A stretch of DNA of 5,141 bases, taken from positions 1 to 5,141 of the forward strand of contig CANHHZ010000153.1 of assembly GCA_947460275.1 (NCBI GenBank), given 5' to 3'. Origin of the DNA: Sphingobacteriaceae bacterium (GTDB lineage: Bacteria; Bacteroidota; Bacteroidia; Sphingobacteriales; Sphingobacteriaceae). Shown in pieces: positions 5,047-5,141 of this stretch. A program made the position numbers and the translations under genes. The first letter of the stretch is position 1. Each line of letters opens with the position of its first letter. The notes below the pieces were generated by a model, which was not told the DNA's origin, made no database searches, and was given only the letters and a program-made list of their open reading frames with translations.

Positions 5047-5141
5047 ATGCAGAAAAGAACCTTATTAAGCGGCAAGAAATTTCAAATCACAATTAAAAGA
5101 CTTTGTCAACAATTAATTGAGAACCATACCGATTTTTCTAA
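5047..5141 (+). CDS. pyrR: PyrR-like uracil phosphoribosyltransferase / pyr regulator, N-terminal fragment
   Basis: ATG 5047-5049 opens a frame that runs off the right edge after 31 complete codons. The visible start, MQKRTLLSGKKFQITIKRLC followed by QQLIENHTDFS, matches the N-terminal pattern of PyrR: a leading I/LL.... segment, then a helix of the type I.RIA.ELIE.N, just before the family's IIGI..RG strand, which is not in view. Family knowledge: PyrR converts uracil and PRPP to UMP and in Firmicutes also binds pyr mRNA to control pyrimidine genes; an RNA-binding role in Bacteroidota is not established here. The phosphoribosyltransferase PRPP loop is outside the window, so the call rests on a short stretch. 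A -7 box (5024-5031) sits 15 bases upstream. Confidence 0.65.
   Translation, partial: MQKRTLLSGKKFQITIKRLCQQLIENHTDFS

Overview
The window looks like an ordinary chromosomal housekeeping segment from a member of the Bacteroidota, most likely a Pedobacter-like Sphingobacteriaceae. This rests on the AT-rich base composition, the repeated Bacteroidota promoter -7 box TAnnTTTG in front of genes, the near absence of Shine-Dalgarno sequences, and the style of the proteins (an S1 with an acidic N-terminal extension, a cytidylate kinase with a GYSSCGKST P-loop). The genus is inferred from remembered family resemblance, not from a search.

Layout from left to right: (1) the 3' end of an outer-membrane beta-barrel gene of the LpxR (lipid A 3'-O-deacylase) family, + strand; (2) a convergent small GGQ peptidyl-tRNA hydrolase/ribosome-rescue gene of the ArfB type, - strand; (3) a compact divergent promoter region (about 700-788) serving arfB and cmk; (4) cmk, (d)CMP kinase; (5) a PaiA-like GNAT acetyltransferase; (6) rpsA, ribosomal protein S1 with six S1 repeats, which has its own promoter, a small hairpin at the predicted mRNA 5' end, a true Shine-Dalgarno and a strong intrinsic terminator; (7) a 61-residue two-helix membrane protein; (8) a convergent DCC-family (DUF393) thiol-disulfide oxidoreductase-like gene, - strand; (9) an intergenic region with short repeats, then the first 31 codons of a pyrR-like gene running off the right edge.

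Functionally the genes touch nucleotide metabolism (cmk, pyrR), translation (rpsA, arfB) and the envelope (LpxR-like, small membrane protein). cmk next to rpsA is a widespread bacterial neighbourhood; here a GNAT gene lies between them. Almost every gene appears to have its own promoter, so this is a row of monocistronic units rather than one operon.

I see no mobile element, CRISPR array, tRNA, rRNA, toxin-antitoxin pair, defence system or other undescribed multi-gene system. The most interesting signals are at the transcription/translation interface: several promoters lie so close to their start codons that the mRNAs would be leaderless or nearly so, while rpsA alone carries a structured leader with a strong Shine-Dalgarno. 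No gene-free stretch exceeds 300 bases; the longest is the 197 bases before rpsA.
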